A stretch of 64,000 bases of DNA from Beverwykella pulmonaria (GCA_001599595.1 BCHH01000008.1:540220-604219), one strand, 5' to 3'; positions 46,117 to 59,105 are shown, counted from the first letter of the stretch. Notes: a model not told the origin generated them from the letters alone. Program-made: numbers and translations.

Positions 46117-46448
46117 TCACTTCTTCTTCTTCTCGTCCCCTTCCTTGGCTGCATTCCAAGTCTTAACAAACGCACGCTGCGTCCGGTCCGCATAGTCCTC
46201 GGCCTTGACCTCCTTCACGCTCACGCGCGCCCCGTCTTTAGAGACGATGACATTCTTCTTCTCCATCTTCTTGACGCCGCGCTCGGCGAGCTCCTCCGTA
46301 TAGAGGTAGATCTGCGTCGCAACATTAGCACTGACTTCTCCACGCTAGGTAGAGACTCCAGGAAATGTACCTGGTACCCAACCCACGCCGCGCCGCCGAC
46401 AAAGAGGAACAGAATGACCAGAGGAACGAGGTTTCCGAAAGCGCCCAT
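46117..46448 (-). CDS. Small single-pass membrane protein, conserved, function unknown
   Basis: Exons are 46448-46371 and 46311-46117, joined by a 59-nt intron, giving 90 residues. An N-terminal membrane helix (LVPLVILFLFVGGAAWVGYQ) ends exactly at the splice junction. It is followed by a charged soluble tail (IYLYTEELAERGVKKMEKKN, VSVKEVKAEDYADRTQRAFV) ending in a Lys-rich stretch. I recall similar small proteins in other filamentous ascomycetes, but no function is known to me. The topology suggests a short N-terminal anchor with a helical cytosolic or matrix domain. Confidence 0.82.
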
Positions 46449-47195
46449 GTTGACGGGATTCGCGGTGGTGAGATCGGTGGCAGAGTGGGGTTGCAGTGGT
46501 GGGGTAGTGAGCGTATGCGATCAAGTTGTCGAGGTGAAGAGAGTGAAGGTGGAAGGACAAACAGCGTCGAAGTTCTGCGCCGTGAATAAATGTTTGAACG
46601 TTTGGGGGGCCGCGTTTCCTGTTGGTGCGCCCGCCGCCGGGCGACGGCTGGCCATGATGAAACAAATACATGGAATGACAGGGGCCGAGGGGCCAGCTGA
46701 GCCTTGGCTTGGCTGCGGGCCGTCCTGTTCGGTTAAGCGGGCGTGACCCTGTGCCTCTTTGGGACCGATGGAAGCGACATGTTTCCTTCACATGCTACTA
46801 TACAGTTATTCGATGCCTGCTTTGAATCGAATATAGAGGACCTCTTGGGATCGTTGCGATTATCATTTACATGTAGGCGAGCATTGTTTCAACGGAATCA
46901 ATCTTTGAATCGCACAGCCTGCGACGGAGAAGAGTGCATAAAGGAGAAGGCTACGGAGTCCAAAATAGATTTGCACCCTGAGTATTATTCTCTCTAGGCA
47001 AGGCTTCACATACAGTCCGCCCTTGTATTACATGTCCAGCATATCCTACAATTGTCATTGCCCTTCTTATCCAGCCCACCCCTCCCTACTCTTTTTTCCC
47101 CAAACCAAAAGTCCTCATTAAAAGTCCGTGATAGTACAAGCCAACGACCACAAAGAAGGAAAAATATGAATTTTCTGCACCCAGCACACCCACAG
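46449..47195. other. Intergenic between small membrane protein and Zn(II)2Cys6 gene
   Basis: About 750 bp; nothing recognisable. Confidence 0.5.
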
Positions 47196-49484
47196 CTAGG
47201 GAAACATAGGCCCGCAAGTAAGCACATGCCTCCTGGCCAGAACAAGGACCTGCGCTGCACTGAGCCCGAACTTGGTGCCGATGACATAGAGTCTGCCCGA
47301 CAGCCAGTCTCGTTGGCGCTGAGGAATTGTTTCCGCGTTGGCGGCGACGTAAAGGGGCCAGACGAGCGAGTATCCGCCAAAAGCTTCAGCCGCTATCATG
47401 TTATTAGCAAACCATCTTCCACTTCATGTTCGTCCGAAAGGTTGATGTGACTCACCACTCTTCTCCTGCCCTCTCTCTTTGGCTATGGGCTGCATATCAT
47501 ACACCATATGGAACGGCACGCAGGCACTAATCTCATCCACCATCTTTTGAATCACGTACACGGCCGTGTTATACGCATGCGCGACTGGAAAATCCCCGCC
47601 CAGGCCCAGCCACTCGGCGCATGCCATGATGACCCTCTGACAAAAGATCCTGCAGACCCGGTAATCGTTCACGATACTCGCGAGGGGGACATCGTAATAC
47701 GCATGTTGAGGGCCGGGCCACTCTCCCGCCTCTGCCACATTGTCAGGCATGTCGTAGATCATACCGACCGTCTGGTAGTGCCAATCTGGCGGCAGCGTCG
47801 CGTACCACTGCTGCAGGTTGGAGTCGACCATTTGCGCGAACTCGAGGATCTTGATGGCTTCGGGTTCTTGGATCGGGTCGTGCGGGGAGGAGGTCAGCGT
47901 GTTGGCTCGCGACCGGATGCTGGGTAGGTCCATGCAGATCACGGTGAGCCGGTTCGCGGCGTTGTCTTCAGAGTCGTGGGCCATCCAGCCCTGGGTTCCC
48001 GGGAAGGGCTCAATGGGTTTGGCGCGGCGGACGCAGCTCGTTATCTGAACATGTTAGTGGGAAGGGAGTGGTGGGGGGCGATGCTGGGTACGTGCCATCA
48101 TGGTTCGAACGGCCCGGAATACAGCGCGGGACATGGGAGTCTTGAATTGGTCGGTTCCTCTTAGTTTCGTCAGTGCTACGGCGCCGTCGACGTGGTTCTC
48201 CCAGGCGTCGATGGTATCGTCCGTTGACATGATTGTCTATTCCCCATATCAGCACTGTACTCACTAATCATAACACAAACAAGATATTGGCCAATAGCGG
48301 TGCTTGACGGAACATACCTCATACAACGAAAAAAGTAGAATAGCAAGGATACTCTCATCCGTCTTCCCATCGACAGGATCCCTCAACTCCTCGTTAAGCT
48401 TCCTCAACGCCTTCCCATACATCTCGGCAGCATCCGGTCTCAAATGCTGCTTATTTGGATAATTACAGCACGCGGCCAGCGCTACACTATTAGTCGCAAG
48501 ATGCAGTGCCGACGACGGCCGTGCCTGGTTGTATAACGGGACGAGAAGCTCGAGGTACCCTCGCATGCTTTCAGCTTGTTGCGGGAGATCGACAAAGTTC
48601 TTGAAAAAGAAGGGGACGGCTTCGAATTCAGGGGGGAAGGAGAGCGTCGAGGGGACGGTGGAGTTGAGGTCCCATAGGAAGGATTGGTAGGCATCTTCAG
48701 CGGGAGAACTATTGAAGGAGGGCATGAAGACTAGCTGGCTTGTGCCTGGGATGGAAAAGTCGGAGGAAGTCCGGGATCGGGATAGGGAGGGGCTTGTGCT
48801 GGGTGATGATTCGAGGCCGGAGCTTGGAGAGCGGCTGTTGTATGTAAGTGATGGGTACTTGAAGATAGAAACGACTGTAGGCGTATCATGGCGAGGTAGA
48901 CTCCTGAGGAGGAGCAAGAGCAAGTAAAGGCCTCAACAACACTGGCCCGTCTTGCATCCCCCCACACCACCTCAGTGTGAAAACAAGCACTCGCGTATCG
49001 AAGCTTGATCGAACGCCATCCGCTCTGATTTTCGTTCCTTTGACGTACTTTGTGCTTCTCTCCTCGTGTAATTGGGCAAGGCTTATACCGGGAACGAAAG
49101 GATGTCAGGGGGACAACTCACTCAGACGGCGAACCTTGCGAGCTCTCGCTCTTTTTGCTCGAACCGGACGCTTTCTTCGCCTTTCTCAGCATTGCCTTGT
49201 TCTCATCTCGGAACACCAGATCAAATTCGTCCTGGTATCCAGGGCAGTCTCGGCCGCTCTTTTGACATTGGCCACATGTTGGGCGTCTTTCGTCGCACTA
49301 TGCTTGTGGTCAGTGGACTAGCCGAGCGGATACTCAAGAGAGATGGGGCTCGGGGTATGGAGTAAAAGGTCGTGGCGACTTGCCACCGATTTGCGGGCGT
49401 AAAGGGGGGTATGTAGTAACGTACTTTGATCCTCCGCGTCTTGCACATCTGACAACCCCTGGAAGGTTTGCCCGTATAAACCAT
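47196..49484 (-). CDS. Zn(II)2Cys6 transcription factor with fungal-specific domain
   Basis: Exons are 49484-49425, 49297-49122, 48903-48318, 48236-48096, 48044-47453 and 47392-47196, giving 583 residues. The binuclear zinc cluster is split by a 127-nt intron: RGCQMCKTRRIK, then CDERRPTCGQCQKSGRDCPG. It is followed by a basic linker and the fungal-specific regulatory domain (DUF3468-type), with AEMYGKALRKLNEELRDP, ILAILLFSLYE, DAWENHVDGAVALTKLRG and, near the end, AFGGYSLVWPLYVAANAET. Intron 4 (48045-48095) begins with GC (ATG|GCACGT), has a good CACTAACA branch site and ends in TTCAG. Only this GC-AG join keeps RAVRTMMITSCVRRAKPIEP in frame. Targets are unknown; the P450 is about 2.3 kb away but no cluster is evident. 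Confidence 0.88.
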
Positions 49485-50866
49485 GATTCAACACCAAGAG
49501 AAGTAGTATAACCAAAGTCCAAAACGGAAACGATTCAGTCGATGACAACGACCAATACCGACTTTCTCTTTTCCCAAAGCCGTAACAGAAACTCTTCCCT
49601 GATATATACGGCACCAGCACCACGTTTCGTCGACGTGGTATCTGATATCAAACACCACCCAGCCCAGCGCTCCGCCTCTTGCACACGTCTCCCACTCCCC
49701 GTCACTAAGTTTTCGTCAATCAGCCCGTTTCTCCCTTGACCTGATTTCGAAACGAAGGAACGAGCCTTGCCAACCCTGCCCACACGGCGGAAACTTTTCG
49801 ATCGGCGCTCGTTAGCACCCGTTGGTACCTTTTCTTCAATAAACAACGCGGCATAAGCAGTCCACAGCCTATCAAAGCCAAAGAAACGGTACACACGAGG
49901 GGTTGAGAAGCGCATCTTCAAAGCATGGAACGGGCTTCGCAATTCTATTGCTCCGCGAGCTCCGACATTCAGCATCCTCGGACTAAAACGCTCGCAAGCT
50001 CTTCCCAAAGAAGCTAGCGCAACCAATTCTTTTCCAACCACATCGTGGCGCAGTCCTCACCTTTCTCACCACTGGAACTTCCAGGGCAAGCCAGGCACGC
50101 CAGGCAGCAGTATTTCACCACACTGCTTCCCTAAAACAATACGGATAACCTGAGGCACTGACGCAATCGAGTACGCAATTCGCAATCCCGCATCACGAGC
50201 TTCTCGTATGTATATACGAGAGCATACCTCGCGCCAAGATGGTTGATAGAGGCTTGCAGCCAAGACCCATCCTTCTGTCCTATTCGAGAGGCGGTAGATT
50301 GCCCAATAAGAACGAATGCTGTACGTTCGATACGTTACCGTTGTTGAAGCATGCCCCGAATCGTTCTACCACGCCCTACGCTAGACAAATCTTTAAACAG
50401 ATCTCACATTCTGACATACACAATCGGGCAGAGCAGAGCTCACCTGAACCGTTTGACCTCGGTCCAGTTCAGAACAAACTGAGTGCCCAATCGGAAATGA
50501 AGCTATATAATACTGTAAATGCGAACGCATTCGTCGAACATGCAACTTGCATAAGCCTCGGCGATTCTTCCACCATCCTTCGAACCTTCTCGACTCAAAC
50601 AAGCTGCCGAGCAAGGATACCATGTGCATTTGAGCTTTCTGGGGCTATTAATAATATCTCGCTTACAACTTCAATATTTGTCACAGTCGCAACAAGCATC
50701 ACGACTAGCTCTTCATTTCTATCACAGATTGTTTCTGTGTCTGTGCTTTATGCGTTGAGACCACCCCTCTATTATAATACATCATATACTCCAACCAAGC
50801 TATCAAACACGCCATGCCCTTCTACCAGACCAAAGTGCTGTGCGTCATCTATCCAAAACCCAAGAA
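49485..50866. other. Upstream region of the Zn(II)2Cys6 gene
   Basis: About 1.4 kb between two minus-strand genes. The frames 49535-50041 (minus, 168 codons) and 50239-50982 (plus, 247 codons, overlapping the nma111 3' end) lack any recognised motif and are not annotated as genes. Confidence 0.4.
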
Positions 50867-53800
50867 TTACGCCTCGCCATGCGTCCCAGGGAGCGCTGGT
50901 TCCGTGTTTTCCCCGCCCTCAGTCTCCATCTCATCAGGGCCCAAACCCTCTCGGGCTCCGCCTTCATTGTACTCATGGATGATCTTCCTCCAGCCCAGCG
51001 GCTCGGCAGCGTCCTTGGCGTATTCGATTGTGGGGAAGTAATGCTCATTTTTCTTCATAGTGGCGACCCAGGGTACGTTGTCGAAGGTGATGACTTTGAG
51101 GCGGAAATACTCGTTGTCACCGATTTTCTTGACTTCTTGTAGAAAAGCGTCTAAGTTCGGTGTGGGGACATTGTTGACGTGTGTGAGGAAATTGGTAGGT
51201 GCAAGCTACAAATAACGTATTAGCATGATATTCAGATACAGTGTGGTTGAACTAGGTAACTTACCCCATACATGTACGCAGGTGATCCACGAGCCCTCGA
51301 AGATATATAAACGTCCGAATGGATCTTGCTGATCTGCTGTCTCACAGCCTGATGGGGTCTGTGAAGCGTGGCACCGCAGAAGTTGACCACACGATCGGTC
51401 TCGAGGTCCTCAGTCGGCACAGTCGGGACCTTTAATGACATTTCCTGTCGTTTCCTTACAACAATGGCGTCTAGGAAATCGTTGTTGTACATGACATCGA
51501 GGTCGGGTGCGCGGGTGATAAGCTTGCCGTTGAGAGTGAGAAGAATATCCCCCTCATTCAAACCGTCTTCGTGGCCAGAGTCGACTTTTCGAACCATGAA
51601 GAGCTGGTGGCGCTCTGGGTCTTCGATTTCTGTCTTTTCAATCCAGTCCTCGGACACGCCCATGACACGAGCCTGGCTCATTTGAACGGTTTGGAACTCG
51701 ACATTCAGGATCCGTAGCTTCGGTGTCTTCCCGCTTTTGATTTCATTCAGGACCGGGAGAATCATGGGCGTGGCTAATCCTAGATGGTACTCAACATCCT
51801 TTCCGCTATGTGAGGTGCGCTCGCCGAGGTAGGATAGCCAAAGGGCCTGTACAGTTCCGTCTTCTGCGATCAGCACACCGCACGCAGAATGTGAAGCCTG
51901 ATTAGTGTCGACGGTGATGGCGTCGAAGTTGGTTGCCCGATATCGAGGCGTTATGGCACTGGCAGGGATCGCGACAGTGGTGATATCAGTCACTACTGTC
52001 TTTGCAACGACAGGGCGAAAGTTCTGGTTCAACCCGAAGAAGATGGTCTCTTCGCCCTTCTTGATGAAGTCGGTGGCAAATTTCGGCGTCTTGACTGGGG
52101 CATTAACGAGAGTAGTATCATACTTAACGATGGCGTAATTCTGCAACGGGTGAAGAAACACTATTTTTGCATCGACAAAAATAGAATCAGCAATGATCAA
52201 TGATATATCACAAAGATCATATGGTATGAGAGCTCGAGATACAAGGACCAAGCCTTGCTCGGCGTCTACGACTAAACCATATCCCTGCTTGTTCATCTTA
52301 GGGAATCCATCGAGCTTGACCGGCATGGAGACATGAACCCGCACAAAACTGCGGACAATGTCAACCGCTTCAGGATAACTTGAGCTCTCCATCCGGATGA
52401 ATTTTGCCTTCCGTGTGATGGGGGGAACCGCTGGAATGGCTTCAGCAAGAGGACTGAAGTCCCACAGACCGGTTGCGTCGTTGCGCTTCGCTACTCTCAT
52501 CTGTGCATGCCAATGTCGGTCAATCGATGTGATGCTTGTGTTTGCGGTATGGAGATCTCGAAGATGTTTGTAAACGATGACTACTCGTTTTCGGTCGGGG
52601 ATTTTCCTCATGACCTCAATGAAGGTATCGAGATTAGGTGTGGGGTGGTTATCAACTTCCTGAACCAACCATCCGGAAGCATATCCATCAGCAAACCGGA
52701 AGGAGCCAGCCGCTTCGCACACGTAAACGCCAGCGTCCTTAACCGAGATGGCGTATAAGCGAGCTTGCTGATAAGAGAGATCATGAAACGAGGCCCCGGC
52801 GACGGATACGAAGCGGTCGGGGCTAATGTCGTGCAGGTTGGCCACATCCAGTTCAATGTCCATGTCCTCGCCTGCGCGCTGTATGGTGATGGCGACCTTC
52901 TTGTCGACGCTGTCATCCAGAATGGAGTCGAGGCGGACAAATTGCGTTATGAGCTCGCCGTTGACCTTGATCAGAACGTCTCCCTCCTCAATATGCGACG
53001 ATGCGGGGCCCTGTGGGAGAACAACCTCAGCGACAAGCATGCCGGTCTCCTTGGGGAACTTGGTTCGAATGGCCTTCTCTGACTCAGGAGACAGCCCGAG
53101 CCTCCGGCACTCGTCGAATGGCTTCAGTATCCACTGGACTTGGATGGTCCCTCTCGTCACATCCTTTCCTTGTCTGATCAGCTCCAAGGCACGCAAAGGT
53201 CGGTCCAATGGTAGGAAATAGTCGGTGGCAGCGCCATCTGCCCTCCCGCCCGCCTGCAGGGCCACGGCATAGCCATCCTTGTTGACCACGGGACTTCCCG
53301 AACTTCCCCCACTCGCGGCAGCCGCAGCTTGGATGTAGTTGGTATTGAAGTCGGAGTATCCTTCTCCGTATTCCGGCGCATTGCGGTCCAGTCTACTGAT
53401 GACACCAGATAGAATGCTCAGCTTCTCCCCAGCATCGTTTCCCACGACACGGATTTCCACACCAACCTTGGCCAAGTCCGGACGAAGTTGGAGTGACGAT
53501 ACCGGCATGTACTTTATGACTTTGGGGTCGAACCGAAGTATGCCGAAATCGTGCACGGGGTCGCGATAAACGGGGTATACGTCGCACTGTGAAATGGCGT
53601 TAGCTGGCAATGTAGGACCAAGGGGTCCAGTTGGTGTACCTCTTCATGGTTGTCAAAGATGCAGTAGCCAATGAATGGGCCTGCGCCGACGACGTGCTAT
53701 ACACATGTTAGCCTCTTGTCGTTTATGTATTGCAGATTACCTACCCTGTTGGTAAGGATGTAGCCCTTCTCCGCGTCCACTACAAATCCGGTGGCTTCGG

Positions 53801-54137
53801 AGGACACAGCAGGGTCGGTGTCGAAGGAGCAGGTCTGACAAAAGTGTATCGAGACAACGTTCTTCACAACGCTCTCGATCATCTTCTGCCACTCGGCCGT
53901 GTCGTGCACTGCGCCTGGGATGATGGTTGACGGGAGGTCATCGACGCTCCCCTCCAGGCTGCGTGGCGCTGCGTCGTCCATGGCTTGGAGCTCCGGGCTT
54001 GCTGCTACGTAGGCGCCGTTGCGGGCGTGGGCGTCGCTTTCGGGCTTGATCTGCTTCATCGGCCGGTCGTTCGAGGGCGTGGGCGGCTGCTTGCGCTTGG
54101 TGGTGCGGGCATCTGTGCTATCGCCATTCTGGTCCAT
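50867..54137 (-). CDS. nma111: Nma111, HtrA-type nuclear serine protease
   Basis: Nma111 is the fungal HtrA/Omi relative, a nuclear pro-apoptotic serine protease with a duplicated protease-PDZ architecture. Exons are 54137-53745, 53696-53640, 53586-51265 and 51205-50867, giving 1036 residues, as usual. The N-terminus holds a basic nuclear-signal-like KRKQPP segment. The first protease copy keeps the triad: His in [10 protein letters not shown] (57-nt exon 2), Asp in [13 protein letters not shown] and Ser in [19 protein letters not shown]-like parts include [20 protein letters not shown] and [20 protein letters not shown]. The second protease copy is degenerate ([16 protein letters not shown]). 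The start chosen is the ATG at 54137 (MDQNGDS). The frame stays open upstream with another ATG at 54338; see findings. Confidence 0.96.
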
Positions 54138-55137
54138 GGGCAAGGAGCTGGTGTGTAGGAGGGTGTGGAGGCCTTTGGCGCGAGTGAAAGCGGCGGGATG
54201 GCGACGGAATATCCAGGTCACGAGGGTCCGTGACGGAGGGAGGAGAGATGGTGGCCGTACGGAGGTGGACGGTGAAGTGAGCCTAGTCGCGAAACTTCTA
54301 CTAGAGGCGGCGAGTAATGAGGTTCGGCCAAGAAGCATCCAGAGGAGACGGCGCGCCGGGGCGACGACCAATGCTGTCGGAGACGGAGAGGAGGACAGGC
54401 GCAAGCAACGAGAAGGGAGGAGACGAGCAATGACAGGTGCCTCCGTACAGAACACTGGCGATTGGGTTTGGCTTCATGCAAAATTAGAACAGGGTTCACC
54501 CGGTCCTGCACCATTGCCAAGCGACCTCCCGCGGCCCCTTGCAAGGCACACGTCAACCCAACGACATGTCACTTTGTCGCACTAAGATGGACAATTGTAA
54601 CACAGCACGACAACGTGGCAGCCATAGTTTTGTTTGGTCTTGGTCTGATGCTGCTGTGTGTCCTCGACAAGCGCCAGCATGTTACCTCCTATTGTTACCT
54701 CCGAGCGAACACTCAAAATACCAAGGAGATTGGCCACTTAACAGATGGGTTATATGGCTTGATAGGCGTAGGCGAGTTAATTGTCCTATTGCTACTTTGG
54801 GTTTTTTTCTCTACCTTACAGGAAGGAATCTGACTGTTCTCCTAACTATACTTATCAGAAAATTGTTGCGCCACATAAAAAAGCGTTTGGTCAAAGGTAG
54901 TGGGAACATAAACTCGAGGCCAGCTTTACTTGTGTACATGATAGCAAAGGCAGTGGGAAAATAATCTCGACAGCTTTACTTGTGTATAGGGCACAGGACA
55001 TACTTATAGAGATCTTGAGAAAAAAAATGCCATCTCCACAAGAGAAACGACCCCAGCTTATTAATCTCCCCAATCCGCATCCACGCAACCACCCTCACGT
55101 GTGTCCATAAATTCTTCTTCTCCACTTCTCCATTACT
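54138..55137. other. nma111 leader and upstream region
   Basis: 1 kb between two minus-strand genes. The first 201 bp are an in-frame open extension of nma111 described in the findings. The rest shows no gene. Confidence 0.5.
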
Positions 55138-56333
55138 CTAAAACAGCAAGCTCCCCATCAGCGCACCCCCCAACACTCCCACCGCGAGCGGTGCCCCCAA
55201 CCCGCCACCATACCCGTAGCCCGGCCTTCTCCCACTGCATCCACATCAGCACCACCTTTACACACACTGCAAAGAAAATACTCACTAAGGTCCCACCGGT
55301 CTCACAAACCGATTATTCGGATCCGCATACGGGCCCTGCTCATACGGATTCCAACCCCTGCGAAGTGGGAGGTACAAAGTCAGTGTAGTTCTTCAAAACA
55401 GAGGGGACGGGAAAAAGGTAGGGTACTGAAGCCATGTCTTGTCAAGCTCTCCAGCATCTGAGACACTCCTTTGAGGGGCGTCTCGTGACCTTGAGACTCC
55501 GTTTGATTTTGACACAAGACATACACTTCGACCACCCCCCGAGACGTACCTAGCACCTACGGGCGCTCGCGGCCCACTCGGCGGTTCAATATACACATCC
55601 CTCCCTTGCGCATCTTTGCAGAGGAACTGTGGCTGACCCGTTTCCAGCGCGCGAATCATAGCCTGTCGCGCCTGCATGTGCGCGATATATGCTCGCCGCT
55701 CTGCTTCTTCGCGTTGGCGGCGCTGCGCCTCGCGCTCTGAGTGGGTAGTCGAGGTCAGTTTGTCCTTCATCTTGCGACCGAATTTGTGGATGCCTTTTGG
55801 CGCATCCTCTTTTGGTCGTGCGGGGAGTTTGGATGAGGAGTGGGGCCCGGATTCGTCGTCTGAGCTTTCGGCCGCCAGGTCTTCGAGCGTCATGCTTCTG
55901 TGCATTCTGCTGTGTTTCTTTCGCTCTTCGGGGGATAACGTGGCGAGGAACTCCGGGTCGTCGTACGGATGCACCCATATGGATCTCGGCGGCGTCGCCG
56001 TAGTATCTACGAAGAACCTGATAGCAAAATTAGCTCCGTATATCTCGATGCTATCCCTCTGTGCCTCGCTAGACGGCAATTGGACCATCACCTCGGGATA
56101 TCTCACTGGTGTTGTTCTTGCGCATCAAACTGCCTCACCCACCCCGGCGGCAACGGTCTATTCTCATCCTCCATTGACCTTCTCCTGTCCATTGGTATTC
56201 CATTCCTCGTCGTGTTTGACGCGGGTCCATCGGTGGAGATACGGGCTGGGGTTGTCGATCCCGAAGCGCCAGAGTGCACGGCGTCTTCGTAGGAGGGGGG
56301 CGGGGCGAGGGTATCTGGATGTGACGTCGACAT
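55138..56333 (-). CDS. WW-domain protein with glycine-rich C-terminus
   Basis: Exons are 56333-56107, 56017-55550, 55357-55286 and 55234-55138, giving 287 residues. A PPSYEDAV motif (PY type) near the start is followed by one WW domain split by an 89-nt intron: LPPGWVRQFDAQEQHQ and FFVDTTATPPRSIWVHP. WW domains bind Pro-rich ligands. Next is a highly charged helical region (KFGRKMKDKLTSTTHSERE, QRRQREEAERRAYIAHMQA). The last two short exons give GWNPYEQGPYADPNN and a Gly-rich hydrophobic end (GYGYGGGLGAPLAVG to GSLLF). Similar WW proteins are widespread in filamentous ascomycetes without a defined role. Confidence 0.88.
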
Positions 56334-57241
56334 TTTGGATTTGTGGAGAGGGTTAGATGGCGGGGTTGGGGAATTGCGGGGTTGAGGTGGGTTGTGGGAA
56401 GGGGTGGTGAGAAGATGAGAAACTACGTTAGTAGCAAGGTAGGTAGAAGTATGGTCTTGTAGAGTCTAGAATAATACATGATGGGACCATCCACCATCGT
56501 ACCGGAGAGATTGTAGCTGTGGCGTCAGCTTGAAATCGGATGACTGTCAATGACGTTTTCCGCGCTATCACAAAGATCAACCTCGGGAATCTGTTTACTC
56601 TCGGTATTATTGTTCGTTAAGCTTGCAATTGTCTTCGTACGAAGAAAGACGGGGTTTCTTGCATGGGAAACTTTAGACTTACGCTGGGGTAGAGAGTAAA
56701 GGAATCCCAGCAGTAAAGCGAAAGGATCCATCTGCTTCTATCACATACTGTTGTATCTGGCATAGTGAGTTGTGCATCAGTGAAAGGAATCTCCTAGCAG
56801 AGATGTGGGAACAGACATATAATGAGCACAGCGAAAATGTAAGCGTAGATTGAGCCGTCTCAACTAAGGCGGTGCTGCCCTAGCTACGGAGACAAGATTG
56901 CTATCATCCTGCTCTCACGACTATTATATGCTCTCCGACCTAAGGTAATGTCTCGGTCCAAAAGTGTTGAACTCTCTAAAACGCCAGGCTTATCGCTAAG
57001 CCGAATGTCCATCGCGCCCTGATCACAGGGTCTCTATATTTGACTCGGGAAAAGCCTTTCCAGATGATGAATGCAGAAAAACCTTTGAAAAAAAAGTATC
57101 AAGGGTATATCCCTTCCCGACGCCGAACTTGTTGAAAGACGATATTTTGCCCACCGTAGATATATGTATATCATATCATCATAAATCTTGACCTCGTGGA
57201 TGAAGTTGATTCAATCCACTCATGCGTACAAAATTGTACAT
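56334..57241. other. Intergenic, no gene supported
   Basis: About 900 bp upstream of the WW gene and downstream of the SAM synthetase gene (both minus). Only a 68-codon minus-strand frame (56525-56731) without motifs. Confidence 0.5.
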
Positions 57242-58701
57242 TTAGAACGTCAGCACCTTGGGCTTTTCCCAGGTGAAGTCCTGGTTGGTGAAGTGGCCGT
57301 TTTTGGCCGTGGTATTGTAGATGGGGTTCGTCAGGTTGAGCTCCTTGACGATGACACCCGGGCGCAGGTCGAAGTTATTCCTGATAATCTCGACTAGTTC
57401 CTCAGAAGACCTGTCTGAGGTTCCGTATGTCTCGACGTAGAGAGACAGGGGCTCGGAAACGCCGATGGCGTACGAGAGCTGAACGCATGTTCGGCGGGCC
57501 AGCTTTGCAGTAACGAGCGACTTGGCGATCCATCGGGCGAGGTACGCAGCGGAGCGGTCGACTTTGGAGTAGTCCTTTCCGGAGAAAGCACCTCCGCCGT
57601 GCGCTCCCCATCCGCCGTAGGTGTCGACGATGATCTTGCGGCCGGTAAGACCGGCATCACCCTGGGGTCCGCCAATGATGAAGAGACCGGAGGGTTGAAT
57701 CTAGAGAAAGTTAACGTCACGAAACACGCTCATTGATCGGAGAAGCATACGTGGTAGGTGGTCTGGTCGTCAAGGTACTTGGCCGGAATGACCTTCTTGA
57801 TGATCTTCTCCTTGATCTCCTTTCGGAGTTGCTCGGTGGTGATGGCCTCGCTGTGCTGGGCAGAGACGACAACGGTGTCGACGCGGATAGGAACAACGGC
57901 ACCGCCGTCGTGGCGGTACTCGACGGTGACCTGCGTCTTGGTGTCGGGTCGCAGCCATGGGAGGGTCCCGTCGTTTCGGGCCTCCTTCATGGCCGAGTTC
58001 AGCTTGTGGGAGAGCAGGAGCGTCAATGGCAGCAACTCTGGGGTCTCGTCGGTAGCATAACCAAACATGATACCCTGGTCACCGGCACCGAGGTTCTCGA
58101 GGGCCTCCTCATAGTGCAGGCCCTGAGCAATGTCGGGCGACTGCTGCTCAATGGCGACCAGCACGTTGCAGGTCTTGTAGTCGAAGCCCTTTTCAGAGCT
58201 ATCGTAGCCAATGTCCTTGATGGCGCCGCGGATGATCTTCTGGTAGTCGAGGTGGGCCTTGGTGGTGATTTCGCCAAAGACCATGACCATGCCGGTCTTG
58301 GTTGCCGTCTCACAGGCGACCTTGGAGAGCGGGTCCTCCCTCAGACAGGCATCGAGGATGGCATCGGAGACTTGATCGCTGGAGGGATCGTCAGCAAAGT
58401 CGTTCGCACGCGTTTGTCATCGGGGCCTGACGTCTGCAGGCGGAGAAAGGAATCCTCCGGGTACAAGTATCCGGAATAGGAAAGCCATTGTGCAGATGCG
58501 TCTTCGGTTTCAGACTGGGAAGGGGGGTACTGACCAGATCTTGTCTGGGTGGCCTTCGCCCACAGACTCGGAGGTGAAGAGGAAGGTGCCCTGCGCTGTG
58601 CGTTAGAGCCATGGCTGCGCTGAGGAGAGCTGGGTGACGTGTACCTTGTGGCCAGTATGGGTGACGCCGGTGACGCCGTTGATGCCGTTGGAAGCAGTCA
58701 T
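57242..58701 (-). CDS. sam: S-adenosylmethionine synthetase
   Basis: This cytosolic enzyme makes S-adenosylmethionine from methionine and ATP, the main methyl donor. Exons are 58701-58645, 58590-58535, 58378-57751 and 57700-57242, giving 399 residues, normal length. Signature sites are intact: [20 protein letters not shown] (the Cys rebuilt across the 156-nt intron), [18 protein letters not shown] (family signature 1) and [19 protein letters not shown] (signature 2, P-loop-like). The C-terminus is [14 protein letters not shown]. The gene is divergent from gpn3 with 404 bp between starts. Confidence 0.98.
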
Positions 58702-59105
58702 TGCGATGGTCAAAGAGAGGGCGTCAGGAAGAACTTAGTGTAGGACTTGCGACCAGGTGAGAGAGAGAGAGCGGGAGGGAAGTGGGAGACAGGTGGAGGA
58801 GTGAGTTGGAGGAGTGAAGGGAGAGGAGGCGGTGGGAGAGGAAGGGCTTTTTGTGAGTGACCGCTCGAGCGCGAATTGCCGAGAGAAAACGTTGGTTGCG
58901 TGCTTTGCGTGCTTGGGGCGACTTCGGCCCCGGCGCTGCCATTCACCGCCGGCCGGGTGCTGCGTTCCCACTGGCTCCCCACCAACTGCAAAACCCCGGG
59001 CAGAAACGTGCCCCCCCGCAAGGTGCCCCGAGAAAGTTTCTGAACGGCGCGAGGCAAAAATCCGAGCAATCCAAAGTCCGCGCAGTCTGTCTGCATTCTG
59101 CAGCC
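58702..59105. promoter_or_regulatory. Divergent promoter of SAM synthetase and gpn3
   Basis: 404 bp between divergent ATGs. The SAM-synthetase side holds a GA/TC-rich run (about 58740-58860), common in strongly expressed fungal promoters. Confidence 0.6.

Noticed and set aside
43117..49484. Secondary-metabolite gene cluster (P450 plus Zn(II)2Cys6 factor)
   Set aside because: No backbone synthase, transporter or other tailoring gene; a conserved small membrane protein gene lies between them.
50239..50982. 247-codon plus-strand frame
   Set aside because: Ser/Thr/Pro-rich without motif and overlaps the 3' end of nma111 on the opposite strand.
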